From Rhodoblastus sp. (lineage in GTDB: Bacteria > Pseudomonadota > Alphaproteobacteria > Rhizobiales > Beijerinckiaceae), in NCBI RefSeq assembly GCF_019449565.1, contig NZ_JAGRPM010000038.1, positions 1 to 64,000 of the forward strand: a stretch of 64,000 bases of DNA, written 5' to 3'. The position numbers and the translations under genes are program-made. Within the stretch, counting starts at the first letter, position 1, and the number at the start of each line of letters is the position of its first letter. The notes under the pieces are model-generated. The model did not search any database. It saw only the letters and a list, made by a program, of their open reading frames with translations, and was not told the DNA's origin. Of this stretch, positions 1 to 8,278 are shown piece by piece.

Positions 1-138
1 CTGACCTGCGGGGAGCAAACTTTGAGAGCCGAAAGATCGGCTCAGGTGGCCGGCTTCATTTCGGAATGGTGGCCGACATCAAATCGGAAGCACGGCCGGC
101 TTCAAATCGGAATCGGTGGCCGGATTGAATCGGAATTC
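1..138. mobile_element. IS21-like terminal repeat array (element continues off the left edge)
   Basis: Four imperfect tandem copies of a 23-24 bp unit lie at about 45-67, 68-90, 91-114 and 115-138. Each has the form GGTGGCCGGCTTCAAATCGGAA with variations. Multiple short terminal repeats of this kind are known from ends of IS21-family elements in alphaproteobacteria. The transposase genes would lie to the left, outside the window. The array ends where similarity to a VOC protein begins, so it probably marks an insertion boundary. The IS21 assignment is by recall of the repeat style, not by alignment. Confidence 0.5.
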
Positions 139-270
139 GCAGCCAGGCGGGCTTCGATCGGCAAGCGAAAGACCGAGGCGCTCAATATAGAAGCGTTTGG
201 AAGCTTCGAGGTCGCGCACCTGGAGCGCTATGAAGTCGGGTCCAATCAGCTTGGCCATGGTGATCTCCAT
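139..270 (-). pseudogene. VOC (glyoxalase/bleomycin-resistance fold) protein, truncated
   Basis: The first 40-odd residues read as a VOC N-terminus, with IALQVRDLEASKRFYIERLG giving the first beta-alpha unit of the fold. After LSLADRSPPG the reading frame runs into the terminal repeats and ends in unrelated residues at position 79. VOC proteins are normally about 115-130 residues, so roughly two thirds is missing. The start is ATG at 270 or ATG at 258. The gene diverges from a marR gene, a common arrangement in which the regulator controls its neighbour. Loss by insertion of the repeat-bearing element is the likeliest cause, so no functional enzyme is expected. Confidence 0.65.
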
Positions 271-276
271 CGTTAT

Positions 277-312
277 TATCAGGAGGCTGATATAATATAA
301 GGAGCCTGATAT
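277..312. promoter_or_regulatory. Palindromic operator and -10 between VOC gene and marR
   Basis: TATCAG-GAGG-CTGATA (277-292) is a perfect 6-bp inverted repeat with a 4-base spacer. A further half site, CCTGATAT, overlaps the marR start at 305-312. A consensus TATAAT hexamer sits at 291-296 between them, so a bound dimer would cover the marR promoter. MarR proteins usually bind such palindromes and repress themselves and the divergent gene. The role is inferred. Confidence 0.5.
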
Positions 313-760
313 GTCGAGCGAAAATATGCCAGAACCTGTCGCCAAGCGGCTGGGCTACGCGCTGAAGCGCGCACAGCAGGCGCTTCGCACACGCATGGAT
401 GAGGTCCTGCGCCCCTTGGGTCTAACGGTGGCGCAATATGCCGTTCTGTGCGCGATTGAGGCGGAAGCTGGCATCTCGAACGCCCGCTTGGCGCGAGCGG
501 CTTTTGTTACGCCGCAGACGATGCAGGGCATTCTTGCAAACCTGCACCGGGATGGGCTCCTTTCGCGAGAGGCCGATCCATCCCACGGACGTATTCTGAG
601 AAGCGAGCTGACACAGGCCGGGCAGAAAATCCTCGCTCAGGCGCATCGGGTCATCGGTGATCTGGAGGAGATTATGATTGAGGTCGTCGGCAAAGCCGAT
701 GCAGAACGCCTTGCGGAGCTTTTGTCGCGATGTGCCGATAATCTCACCTCGCGACAGTGA
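311..760 (+). CDS. MarR family transcriptional regulator
   Basis: A 149-residue protein with the MarR winged-helix layout. An N-terminal dimerisation helix is followed by a helix-turn-helix at about residues 58-90 (NARLARAAFVTPQTMQGIL) and a basic wing around SHGRILRSELT. A C-terminal helix completes the dimer interface. MarR proteins bind palindromic operators and are released by small aromatic ligands or oxidants. The ATG is preceded by AAGGAG at good spacing. The gene diverges from a truncated VOC gene and a palindrome lies between them. Its natural target may thus be lost, leaving only autoregulation or distant targets. The ligand is unknown. Confidence 0.88.
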   Translation: MSSENMPEPVAKRLGYALKRAQQALRTRMDEVLRPLGLTVAQYAVLCAIEAEAGISNARLARAAFVTPQTMQGILANLHRDGLLSREADPSHGRILRSELTQAGQKILAQAHRVIGDLEEIMIEVVGKADAERLAELLSRCADNLTSRQ

Positions 761-909
761 AACTGGAGCTCGAATATGCAGCTATCCACGCCGCAATTAC
801 GAGGCTGACCACTCAAATCCAGATGGCGCGCGCGGCTCGAAACGCGTCGGTCGTCGCCCAAAGAATTGTGGAGCGCTGAATCGAATGAACTTGAATCCAC
901 ACGGCTGAC

Positions 910-2271
910 TCAGGACGTTCCTTCCACAACGGCTTCGCCCCGCGCGCGAATATTCGGCTTGGCCTTGCTCTTCGCGGCCAGTCGACCGACTTGACCGAAA
1001 GCGGCCACCGAGCCGACGACGGCGATCAGAAGCGGTCCCCACATGTCGTGGCCGATCCTCGTGAATTCGATCGTCAACATGATGGCGCTGAGCGGCATCG
1101 ATAGGGACGACGCCAGGAACGCCGCTGCGCCGCATATGGCGAGCGCCTCCACCGAACTGTTCGGAACGAGCGCGCCCCAAAATTGCGCGAAGAGTGTCGC
1201 CAGCAGAGCGCCGATCGCGAAACTTGGCGTCAACAGGCCGCCGGCCGCGCCGACGCGAAGGCTCAGGACGACAGCGGAACACTTGATCAACAGAAGCGCC
1301 GCGGCGAGTTCGAGGCTAAGGGACCCGTCAAATCCCAACTGCGCCGGCCCCTTGCCATTTCCGGGAATCTGGGGGAACCAGTAAGCGCTCATCCCGATCA
1401 GGGCAAACACCGCAATGGAGAGAGGAATACGCGTCCAGCCCTGCTGCGCGGCGCTCAAGCCCCATCGCGTCATTCGCGTGAAGACATAGGCCGTCAAGCC
1501 GCAAAGCGGCCCGACAAGAGCCGCCCCCGCAAATATGGACGCGCTGACATCAATCGATTCAACCGTATATTGTTGGACGTTGCCCAGTCCAATCCACGCG
1601 ACCATCGATGCGATTGTCGAAGACAAGAGAGCCGAAACCAATACCTTCGGCGAAAGGTTTATAAGAACTACTTCGAGGACAAATATCGCGCCGCCGAGCG
1701 GCACGTTATAAACGGCGGCAAGGCCAGCTCCAGCGCCGCACGCGATCACAATTCTCGTGTCCTCAACTGTCAAACCCATGAGCGCCGCGAATTTTGTTGC
1801 GATGAGCGCTCCAATTTCGCGCGGCGCAACTTCGCGGCCAAGCGGTGAACCGAGTGCGACCGTGACGATTTGCAACAAGGCGTGAATTGTCGTCGAAAGT
1901 GGGGGCATTGACGGCGCGTGGCGCTCTGGCCCCACTGCTTGCTTGATGCTGACCAGCGGCTTGCCAAAATGGGCGAGCGCCCACCAGCCGATGCCCGCGA
2001 CAAGACCGCAAACAGTCAGGGACGCGATACGGCGAAGCGGCGCTGCCGCAGTGATGCCTTCGAGGAAGCTTTCTGGCGTCGGCCGATGTCCGGAGCCGTA
2101 ATCATAAGCAAGGTGCTGGACATGGTGAAGCAGCAGGGCGAGCGTCATCCCGCCGAGCCCGGCGACCACACCAGTCATCAAGATGGCAAGGGCGAAAGCC
2201 GCCGGGGCGCTCGACGGGAGTGGAGGGAGCTTTTCCGTCGACGCCACTCGGCCGCTTTGCGCGGATTCCAT
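910..2271 (-). CDS. CLC family chloride channel/transporter
   Basis: A 453-residue polytopic membrane protein of the CLC family, which moves chloride through the inner membrane, often in exchange for protons. The key signatures are visible: GSPLGREVAP at about 141-150, with the gating-glutamate position at Glu147; YNVPLGGAIFVLEVVL at about 188; and GGLLTPS for the third selectivity segment near 340. The family usually reads GREGP at the gate, and here it is GREVAP. The length fits family members lacking a C-terminal CBS domain. The ATG at 2271 has GGGAG nine bases upstream. It lies tail-to-tail with the marR gene and head-on behind the CDGSH gene, so it could be co-transcribed with that gene. 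Confidence 0.88.
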   Translation of the reverse strand: MESAQSGRVASTEKLPPLPSSAPAAFALAILMTGVVAGLGGMTLALLLHHVQHLAYDYGSGHRPTPESFLEGITAAAPLRRIASLTVCGLVAGIGWWALAHFGKPLVSIKQAVGPERHAPSMPPLSTTIHALLQIVTVALGSPLGREVAPREIGALIATKFAALMGLTVEDTRIVIACGAGAGLAAVYNVPLGGAIFVLEVVLINLSPKVLVSALLSSTIASMVAWIGLGNVQQYTVESIDVSASIFAGAALVGPLCGLTAYVFTRMTRWGLSAAQQGWTRIPLSIAVFALIGMSAYWFPQIPGNGKGPAQLGFDGSLSLELAAALLLIKCSAVVLSLRVGAAGGLLTPSFAIGALLATLFAQFWGALVPNSSVEALAICGAAAFLASSLSMPLSAIMLTIEFTRIGHDMWGPLLIAVVGSVAAFGQVGRLAAKSKAKPNIRARGEAVVEGTS

Positions 2272-2346
2272 CAGATATCTCCCGACACTGTTTTCGCGGA
2301 AACTGTTAATAGACGACGCGATTGGCCAGCGCGATCAAATTCCACT

Positions 2347-2586
2347 TCACAATGTCGCATGCGTCCCGTCGCAAAACGGCTTGTCGCCTGAATGTTTGCA
2401 GCCGCAGAACCACACTTCGCCCGACGTTTCTGCTTTGTAAGCAATCGGCGTGAAGCCCGACCCCTTATGCGAACCGTCGCAGAAAGGCTGTTTGGCGGAT
2501 TTGCCGCAGGCGCACCAGAAATAGGTTTTGCCGGCTTCGAGTTCGACGGGAAAAGGCCCCTTTTGGGCGATGACTGGTTCGGACAT
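2347..2586 (-). CDS. CDGSH iron-sulfur domain protein (two CDGSH motifs)
   Basis: A 79-residue protein with two CDGSH motifs. The ligands are C25, C27, C36 and H40 in the first and C61, C63, C72 and H76 in the second (CDGSH then CDGTH). Each motif binds a 2Fe-2S cluster through three cysteines and one histidine, as in mitoNEET-type proteins. The tandem form is typical of small bacterial members. The physiological role is not established; redox sensing or cluster transfer is proposed for the family. The ATG at 2586 is chosen because AGGGAGGG lies just upstream, and a GTG at 2604 is the only alternative. The RBS overlaps the end of the nnr gene, which suggests one transcript. Confidence 0.9.
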   Translation of the reverse strand: MSEPVIAQKGPFPVELEAGKTYFWCACGKSAKQPFCDGSHKGSGFTPIAYKAETSGEVWFCGCKHSGDKPFCDGTHATL

Positions 2587-2600
2587 GCTTCCCTCCCTTT

Positions 2601-4202
2601 TCACCTCGGCACGAGATCAGCCAATACGCGCGGAAGAATCTCTGGCAAATCCTCGGCGATCAGCCCCGGCCCGAACAGATTCGCCGCCTCGCCATGCAGC
2701 CAGACCGCGCAGGCTGCCGCCTCGAATGTCGCCATGCCCTGCGCCAGCAGGCCGCCGATCAGTCCGGCGAGGACGTCGCCCGAACCCGCAGTGGCGAGCG
2801 TCGGCGGCGCGTTGCGGGCGATGGCCGCGCGGCCGTCCGGACTGGCGACAATCGTGTCCGGCCCCTTCAACACAACACAGGCGCCCAAGGCGCGGGCGGA
2901 GGCGCGAGCGCGGTCAATTTTGTAAGGAAATTCAGTCGGTTGAAGAGGCATATCGGATGCAGCTTCGTAAGCGCGCGCATCACCTTCTGGCTTTACCGGA
3001 GCTTTCCCGTCTTTCTTATTGAAAAGACGTGAAAATTCTCCTTCATGTGGCGTGACAACAACCTCGGCGCCACTCGCCTGGATCATATGAGACAGCCTAT
3101 CCGACTGCGATGAAAAGGAAGTTAAGGCGTCGGCGTCCAGCACGAGGCCGAAGCGCCGCCCGGCGTCCTTCGCCACGGCGCCAAGAATGGCCTCCACCAC
3201 CGCCTGTGTCGCTTCGCCCACGCCAAAGGCCGGCCCAAGCACTACGGCGGAAAAGCGCCTGTCGGCGAGCAGGTCGCGCCATTGCGCCGGGCCGTCCACG
3301 CCGCGCAGCATGATGGCGGTGAGATGGGCGGCGTTGACGGCCAGAGCCTCCTCGGGGCTGGCGATGGTGACGAGTCCGGCCCCAACGCGCAGCCCCGCCC
3401 GGGCCGCGAGGCGCCCCGCCCCGGTCCGGATCGCCGGCCCGGTAGCAACGACCAGGTGACCGCGCGCATATTTATGGCCATACGTTTCGGGCCAGGGCAT
3501 ATGGCCGCGCCAGAGCGCAGGCGCGTTGAGAAAGTTTTGCGGCCCTATTTGACGCAGAACCGCGTCTTCGATCCCGATCTGGGTCAGGCGCAGCTTGCCG
3601 CAGGCGGTTCGGCCCGGCAGCAGCACATGGCCAGGCTTGAGGCGGAAGAAGGTCACGGTCTCGCGCGCCCGCACGGCTAGCGAGCCAATCGCTCCATTGG
3701 CGCCATCGAGCCCCGAAGGCACATCCACCGCCAGCACCGGCGTCCCCGAAGCGTTGATGCGCTCGACGATCTGCAGGGCGAGGCCATCGAGCGGGCGCGA
3801 CAGGCCGGCGCCGAACAAGGCGTCGACGACAAGATCGCAGGCGCGCGGATCGAGCGAATCCGCCGGCGCGATGGTCCCGCCCCAGTCCAAAAAGGCTTGC
3901 CCCGCATCGCCGCCCAGCCGCGCCGGATCGCCGAGCGCGCCGACGGCGACCTCAAAACCCTGCTCGCGCAGAAGCCGCGCCGCGACATAGCCGTCGCCGC
4001 CATTATTGCCGGGACCGCAAAACACCGCGACGCGCCGCCCCTCGCCCTCGCGCAGCATGTCGGCTGCGGCGGCGGCGACATTTTTGCCCGCGCGCAGCAT
4101 CAGCCCATAGCCGGGGACGCCGCCAGCGATCGTAAGGGCGTCCGCCCGTCCCATCTCCGTGGGGGTCAGCAGTTCGATCGGATCGAGGTCATAGTCTCGC
4201 AT
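2601..4202 (-). CDS. nnr: Bifunctional NAD(P)H-hydrate epimerase / ADP-dependent dehydratase
   Basis: A cytoplasmic metabolite-repair enzyme. The N-terminal YjeF_N domain epimerises damaged (hydrated) NADH and NADPH, and the C-terminal carbohydrate-kinase-like domain dehydrates the S form. Visible motifs are GPGNNGGDGYVAARLL in the epimerase half, and TPHEGEFSRLF plus GSGDVLAGLIGG (nucleotide binding) in the dehydratase half. At 533 residues it is normal for the fused form. The ATG at 4202 is preferred over an upstream TTG at 4247. A segment of about 35 residues between TPHEGEFSRLF and the conserved KIDRARASA helix is longer than usual and looks like a loop insertion. It diverges from the malyl-CoA lyase gene across an 88-bp gap. 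Confidence 0.93.
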   Translation of the reverse strand: MRDYDLDPIELLTPTEMGRADALTIAGGVPGYGLMLRAGKNVAAAAADMLREGEGRRVAVFCGPGNNGGDGYVAARLLREQGFEVAVGALGDPARLGGDAGQAFLDWGGTIAPADSLDPRACDLVVDALFGAGLSRPLDGLALQIVERINASGTPVLAVDVPSGLDGANGAIGSLAVRARETVTFFRLKPGHVLLPGRTACGKLRLTQIGIEDAVLRQIGPQNFLNAPALWRGHMPWPETYGHKYARGHLVVATGPAIRTGAGRLAARAGLRVGAGLVTIASPEEALAVNAAHLTAIMLRGVDGPAQWRDLLADRRFSAVVLGPAFGVGEATQAVVEAILGAVAKDAGRRFGLVLDADALTSFSSQSDRLSHMIQASGAEVVVTPHEGEFSRLFNKKDGKAPVKPEGDARAYEAASDMPLQPTEFPYKIDRARASARALGACVVLKGPDTIVASPDGRAAIARNAPPTLATAGSGDVLAGLIGGLLAQGMATFEAAACAVWLHGEAANLFGPGLIAEDLPEILPRVLADLVPR

Positions 4203-4290
4203 GCCTGGATTTTGGGCTGTTACGCGAAAGAGTGCAATTGCGGCCAAGTTGGTTTTATCCTAGAGGCATGGCAGCCAATGGAGCCTGTTC

Positions 4291-5337
4291 ATGAGCAAGA
4301 GCCCTCGCAAATTCTTTGAACCCCTGGCGATCGGCGCTCCCGCGCCTTATCGCGAATTGCCGGTGCGCGTCGAACGCATGATTCATTTCGTGCCGCCGCA
4401 TCTGGAAAAGGTGCGGGCCAAGATGGGCGAGATCATCCCGACCGCCGACGTCATTCTCGGCAATCTCGAGGACGCCATTCCCGCCGACGCCAAAGAGGCG
4501 GCGCGCAAGGGCTTTATTGAAATGGGCCTCGCCAATAATTTCGGCACGACCGGCCTGTGGACCCGCGTGAACTGCCTGAACTCGCCCTGGCTGCTCGACG
4601 ATGTCACCGAGATTGTCGGCGCGATCGGCAACAAGCTCGACGTCATCATGCTGCCCAAGGTCGAAGGCCCCTGGGATATTCACTATCTCGACCAGTTGCT
4701 CGCACAGCTCGAAGCGCGGCACGGCGTCACCAAGCCGATCCTGATCCACGCCATTCTCGAAACCGCCGAAGGCGTCAAGAATGTCGAGGACATCGCCCTC
4801 GCCTCGCCGCGCATGCATGGCATGAGCCTCGGCCCGGCCGATCTCGCCGCCTCGCGCGCCATGAAAACCACCCGCGTCGGCGGCGGCCATCCCGAATATA
4901 AGGTGCTGGCCGATCCGGTCGCTGGCGTATCCGAGCGGCCGGTCTATCAGCAGGATCTCTGGCATTACACCGTCGCCAAGATGGTGGACGCCTGCGCCTC
5001 GGCCGGCATCAAGAGCTTTTATGGCCCCTTTGGCGACATTGGCGACCTCTCCGCCTGCGAAGTGCAGTTCCGCAACGCATTCCTGCTTGGCTGCGCGGGC
5101 GCCTGGTCGCTGCACCCCAACCAGATCGCCATCGCCAAAAAGGTCTTCTCGCCCGATCCCAAGGAAGTGGCTTTCGCCCGGAAGATTCTGGAAGCCATGC
5201 CCGATGGCTCCGGCGTGGCCATGATCGACGGCAAAATGCAGGACGACGCGACCTGGAAACAGGCCAAGGTCATGGTGGACTGCGCCCGTCAGGTCGCCGC
5301 CAAGGACCCGGATTACGCCGCGCTCTACGGCTTCTGA
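4291..5337 (+). CDS. mclA: Malyl-CoA lyase (HpcH/HpaI aldolase family)
   Basis: A 348-residue CoA-ester lyase that splits malyl-CoA (and beta-methylmalyl-CoA in many members) into glyoxylate and acetyl-CoA (or propionyl-CoA). The TIM-barrel family signatures are present: [12 protein letters not shown], an acidic metal site in [27 protein letters not shown], and the C-terminal [14 protein letters not shown]. It is 20-30 residues longer than the classical Mcl1/MclA enzymes. In methylotrophs this reaction closes the serine cycle; elsewhere it serves the ethylmalonyl-CoA pathway. No other serine-cycle genes are adjacent, so the exact pathway is inferred. The ATG has GGAG seven bases upstream. It is probably monocistronic. 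Confidence 0.9.
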   Translation: MSKSPRKFFEPLAIGAPAPYRELPVRVERMIHFVPPHLEKVRAKMGEIIPTADVILGNLEDAIPADAKEAARKGFIEMGLANNFGTTGLWTRVNCLNSPWLLDDVTEIVGAIGNKLDVIMLPKVEGPWDIHYLDQLLAQLEARHGVTKPILIHAILETAEGVKNVEDIALASPRMHGMSLGPADLAASRAMKTTRVGGGHPEYKVLADPVAGVSERPVYQQDLWHYTVAKMVDACASAGIKSFYGPFGDIGDLSACEVQFRNAFLLGCAGAWSLHPNQIAIAKKVFSPDPKEVAFARKILEAMPDGSGVAMIDGKMQDDATWKQAKVMVDCARQVAAKDPDYAALYGF

Positions 5338-5352
5338 AGGAGCCCGCATTAT

Positions 5353-5389
5353 GGCCCGCCTCGCGCGCCTATGCGCCGAAAGGCGGGCC
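5353..5389 (+). terminator. Hairpin after malyl-CoA lyase gene
   Basis: GGCCCGCCT (5353-5361) pairs perfectly with AGGCGGGCC (5381-5389), starting 16 bases after the mclA stop. There is no T-run, so it may stabilise the 3' end rather than terminate on its own. Confidence 0.4.
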
Positions 5390-5454
5390 TGATTGACTTA
5401 AATGCGTAGCTGTGGAACTTTCTTTGCCCTGCTTAGCCTGACGGGGCCATCGAA

Positions 5455-5784
5455 ATGAAACCGCGCGCGGCGAAATATGGCATTGGCGAAGTCGTCAAAC
5501 ACCGCAAATATCCCTTCCGCGGCGTGATTTACGACATCGATCCGGTTTTTGCGAACACCGAGGAATGGTGGCTCTCCATTCCCGAGGAAGTGCGTCCAGC
5601 CAAGGACCAGCCCTTCTATCACCTCTATGCCGAAAATTCGGACACTGAATACATGGCCTATGTGTCCGAGCAGAATCTCGAACGCGACGACAGCGGCGCA
5701 CCCTTGCGCAATCCGCAGATCGACGAGGCCTTCGCGCGCTCCGACACGGGCCGCTATGTCGTCCGCTCGCGCGTCCTGAATTGA
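5455..5784 (+). CDS. hspQ: Heat shock protein HspQ
   Basis: A 109-residue YccV/HspQ-family protein. In enteric bacteria HspQ binds hemimethylated oriC and enhances the Lon protease. The conserved beta-rich core is clear: KYGIGEVVKHRKYPFRGVIY, then DPVFANTEEWW, the PFYHLYAE segment and YMAYVSEQNL. Length and motifs match the family throughout. The gene stands alone between the malyl-CoA lyase gene and a candidate small RNA with a strong terminator. A GGAAC at 5413 upstream is not followed by a CGTT at the right spacing, so no EcfG promoter is claimed here. Confidence 0.92.
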   Translation: MKPRAAKYGIGEVVKHRKYPFRGVIYDIDPVFANTEEWWLSIPEEVRPAKDQPFYHLYAENSDTEYMAYVSEQNLERDDSGAPLRNPQIDEAFARSDTGRYVVRSRVLN

Positions 5785-5794
5785 TTTTCTGAAT

Positions 5795-5905
5795 AAAAAA
5801 AACGCGCGGATCGCTCCCCAGCCATTCAGCAAAGGTGTTGATGCAAAAATATCACACCTAAATTCTTAGACACTGAGGCCGTGGCATCCCGCCACGGCCT
5901 TTTTC
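5795..5905 (+). ncRNA. Candidate small RNA, copy A (repeat plus terminator)
   Basis: A 64-bp segment (5795-5858) starts with an A-run and CGCGCGGA and ends in ATATCACACC. It recurs on the opposite strand at 10358-10420 with 60 of 63 aligned bases identical. Its last 25 bases fold as GGTGT-T-GAT paired to ATCACACC around an A-rich loop. About 18 bases later comes a Rho-independent terminator. Conserved hairpin plus terminator, in the same order in both copies, suggests a short structured transcript, either free-standing or cut from the hspQ 3' UTR. It recalls the suhB/MmgR type of alphaproteobacterial RNA, but I cannot confirm that. Confidence 0.5.
5877..5905 (+). terminator. Rho-independent terminator of copy A
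   Basis: GGCCGTGGC (5877-5885) pairs perfectly with GCCACGGCC (5891-5899) around an ATCCC loop and is followed by TTTTTC. It ends the candidate small RNA and possibly hspQ. Confidence 0.8.
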
Positions 5906-5976
5906 GTGCGATTCCGGGAAGACATGCTAAGACGAAATCTCTCGACGCCCTGCCAAGGTTGGCGTAAGAACGAAGC

Positions 5977-7716
5977 ATGAACAATTCTCCATCATCGGCG
6001 CCCAAGTCGGAGATTTCTCCGACTTCGAAAATGAGGCCAATCCCGCCAGCGCACGAACATGTCCAAGTAAATGGCTGCAAAACGCCGGGATGCGAAAACT
6101 TCGGTGTGCCACCGCGAGAGGGGCGTTTTCTGAAAGGCCCCGGTGCCGCGTTGCGCGGTGACGGATATGCCGTGGTCGGCACAGGATCGACCGGCCTTAG
6201 CTGCAAGAAATGCACGAAGTTTTCGACCCTCAAGAGCAACAAGGGCGTCCACGAGGAATTGCAAAGGCAAGGCTCGTATCTATGGGTCCAAAGCCCCCTG
6301 ATATGCGATTGCGGCAACACGACCCGGTTCCGAAAATACGGCAAGACGCGATCCGGCTCGGACCGCTGGCAGTGCCGCGACTGCAAGAAGACCATGTCAC
6401 TGGGCAAACCGACGCGCAGCCAAAAGAAGCCTCACAAGAACTCATTGGTTTTCGATCTCCTCGTCAACAAATCGCCGATCAATCGGATGATGGAGATTGC
6501 GGAGTTGGGCGTCGCCGCCCTTTATGGGAAAATCGATTTCATTTACGAGCAATGCCGCTTGTTCGCAGCCGAACGCGAAATGAAGCTGCGCAACATGAGC
6601 TTTGAACGGCTGTATCTCTGCACTGATCGGCAGGACTATATGGTCAATTGGGGCGACCGGCGCGCACGCAAGACGGTCCAACTGACAGCAATAGCGACCG
6701 CCGACCTGAAAAGCGGCTATCTGTTCGCCATGTCGCCCAACTTCGACAAATCGATGCTGCCGGGCGATCTCGAAGATGCCGCCAAAAAGGCTGGTGATGC
6801 CGACAAGCCGATTCCGATGAGGGATTTCGCGCGGGTCTGGACACAAGATGACTACGCCGGATCAGTCCTCCGCACCGCCACAGGTTCGAACAAGGCGCGG
6901 GACGACCTCGACGCGCCGGAAGGCCTGACCGATGAGCAGCAGCTTCCGACGACGGGTGTGCAGGTCCATGCCGATTATCTGATGCACGGCCATTATTGGC
7001 TCCTGCGTTATCTGCTCCCGAATGTTGGAAAATATCGGTTCTTCATTGATGGCGATTCCGGCCTCTTGGGCGCCTGTATGGGCGCATTCTCCGGCGAGAT
7101 CGCAAGCCGCAAGGCGGACATCGTGGTTGCCTACATCAGCAAGACGCTGAACACGATCCAACGGCAGAACAAGAATGCCGAGGCGCGGGCGTGGTTCAGA
7201 GACGAGCGGAAAAAATATCCGGACTTGTCGGACAAGGAGGCCAAGACGGCGATCATGGCCGCGCAGATCGCCGCCATTCGTGCCGCCAGCCCCACACCGA
7301 ATACCGCTTTGCAGCAAACGACGATCACCCATCCGTTCCCGGATGCGGCTGAGCCAGAGAAGCGCGTTCGGTATGTGACCGACTACGGCGACTACGACGA
7401 CGCCCATACGGCCAATCTGCTCATGAAGGCAACGCTCTGGCCGGTCGATACGGTGTTCAATCGTATCCGCAGGCGCATCGCGTTTTGTGAGCGGCCAATC
7501 CGGTCAGTCAGGCGCGCCAACGGCCTGTGGGATATTTACGCGCCATACGACCCGGCGATGATCGAGAAAGTTCTGACGATTTACCGGGTATGGCACAACT
7601 TCGTTTGGGTCAGCCCGAAAACAAAGAAAACTGCGGCGGAAGGCTTGGGCTTGGCCGCTGGCAAAATCCGGACGCAAGACATATTGTATTTCGACATCAG
7701 GGATTCGTTGAAATGA
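5977..7716 (+). CDS. Zinc-finger, possibly DDE-type transposase-like protein
   Basis: A 579-residue protein of the kind often annotated as an insertion-element protein. The N-terminal 140 residues carry four cysteine pairs: C34/C39 (CKTPGCENFG), C76/C79 (CKKC), C110/C112 and C133/C136. The last two pairs bracket a RFRKYGKTRSGSDRWQC segment like the zinc ribbons of IS1-type transposases. The rest may be an RNase H-like domain: acidic residues in LYLCTDRQDYMVNW (about 212-225) and FFIDGDSG (about 350), then ERPIRSV and a C-terminal helical part. I could not assign the full catalytic triad or find terminal inverted repeats next to the gene. A 70-residue ORF follows 11 bases later. It sits in the accessory island. 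Confidence 0.6.
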   Translation: MNNSPSSAPKSEISPTSKMRPIPPAHEHVQVNGCKTPGCENFGVPPREGRFLKGPGAALRGDGYAVVGTGSTGLSCKKCTKFSTLKSNKGVHEELQRQGSYLWVQSPLICDCGNTTRFRKYGKTRSGSDRWQCRDCKKTMSLGKPTRSQKKPHKNSLVFDLLVNKSPINRMMEIAELGVAALYGKIDFIYEQCRLFAAEREMKLRNMSFERLYLCTDRQDYMVNWGDRRARKTVQLTAIATADLKSGYLFAMSPNFDKSMLPGDLEDAAKKAGDADKPIPMRDFARVWTQDDYAGSVLRTATGSNKARDDLDAPEGLTDEQQLPTTGVQVHADYLMHGHYWLLRYLLPNVGKYRFFIDGDSGLLGACMGAFSGEIASRKADIVVAYISKTLNTIQRQNKNAEARAWFRDERKKYPDLSDKEAKTAIMAAQIAAIRAASPTPNTALQQTTITHPFPDAAEPEKRVRYVTDYGDYDDAHTANLLMKATLWPVDTVFNRIRRRIAFCERPIRSVRRANGLWDIYAPYDPAMIEKVLTIYRVWHNFVWVSPKTKKTAAEGLGLAAGKIRTQDILYFDIRDSLK

Positions 7717-7727
7717 GGATTGATTAA

Positions 7728-7940
7728 ATGAGCGTGTCAGCGAAGGTTGTTAGCGTATTCGCGCAGGATCAAGGGTATATTTTCGAAATTCAAGTGCTTT
7801 GCGATTTCGGAACATTCAAAATTTCTCACCTTTCGAAAAAGGAAAGCCTTGATGAGGGGCGTGAAGAGGCACGGAAAAAGCTATTTGCGTTGGGTAGCGA
7901 TCTTTTTAAGACCTTCGACAAATCTGGATCGCTTCGATAA
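7728..7940 (+). CDS. Small hypothetical protein
   Basis: A 70-residue protein of unknown function that I do not recognise. It starts with a short beta-rich half (KVVSVFAQDQGYIFEIQVLC) and ends in a charged helix (KKESLDEGREEARKKLFALG). GAGG stands nine bases before the ATG. It follows the zinc-finger protein by 11 bases on the same strand and is probably co-transcribed with it, perhaps as an accessory factor of the same element. Base composition is lower in GC than the flanks, as across the island. Confidence 0.5.
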   Translation: MSVSAKVVSVFAQDQGYIFEIQVLCDFGTFKISHLSKKESLDEGREEARKKLFALGSDLFKTFDKSGSLR

Positions 7941-8278
7941 GATCAGAAGTCACTTGATATGATCGTGCCAAATCTGGTCTTTGAAAGTGAAGATTGTATG
8001 CAAATCCTGCACGGAGAGCGCATTTTTGGCCGTCATGAGTAAGTGAATTCCAAAATACGGTAAACTCACAAAGCTGTTCATATGACATATTAGATAATTT
8101 AAGCATATAACTATTTATTATTCGCGATTTATTAAAACGAATATTAATGAATTACATATTCCATGGCTATCACATACGGTTTATTCGGGTGGAAGGTCAG
8201 CCCATATGGATGTCGAAAATGAGGACGGCATAGATTTGGCATTGCGGTCACCATAAGCTCCGCAGCGAAGGAACGCGT
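7941..8278. other. AT-rich intergenic stretch in the island
   Basis: 338 bases without a convincing gene. The centre (about 8090-8165) is strikingly AT-rich for this genome. A 60-codon reading frame on the minus strand (start at 8088, stop at 7906) has protein-like composition but overlaps the end of the preceding gene. It has no clear RBS, so I do not call it. The stretch probably holds the promoter of the TauE/SafE gene. Confidence 0.4.

Noticed and set aside
4255-5349. 364-codon minus-strand frame opposite malyl-CoA lyase
   Set aside because: Antisense shadow; no family resemblance and no RBS, while the plus-strand gene is clear.
5413-5438. EcfG promoter before hspQ
   Set aside because: GGAAC is present but neither the 16- nor the 17-base spacing leads to CGTT or a similar -10.
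7906-8088. 60-codon minus-strand frame in the island
   Set aside because: Protein-like composition, but it overlaps the preceding gene's end, lacks an RBS and matches nothing I know. Undecided rather than excluded.
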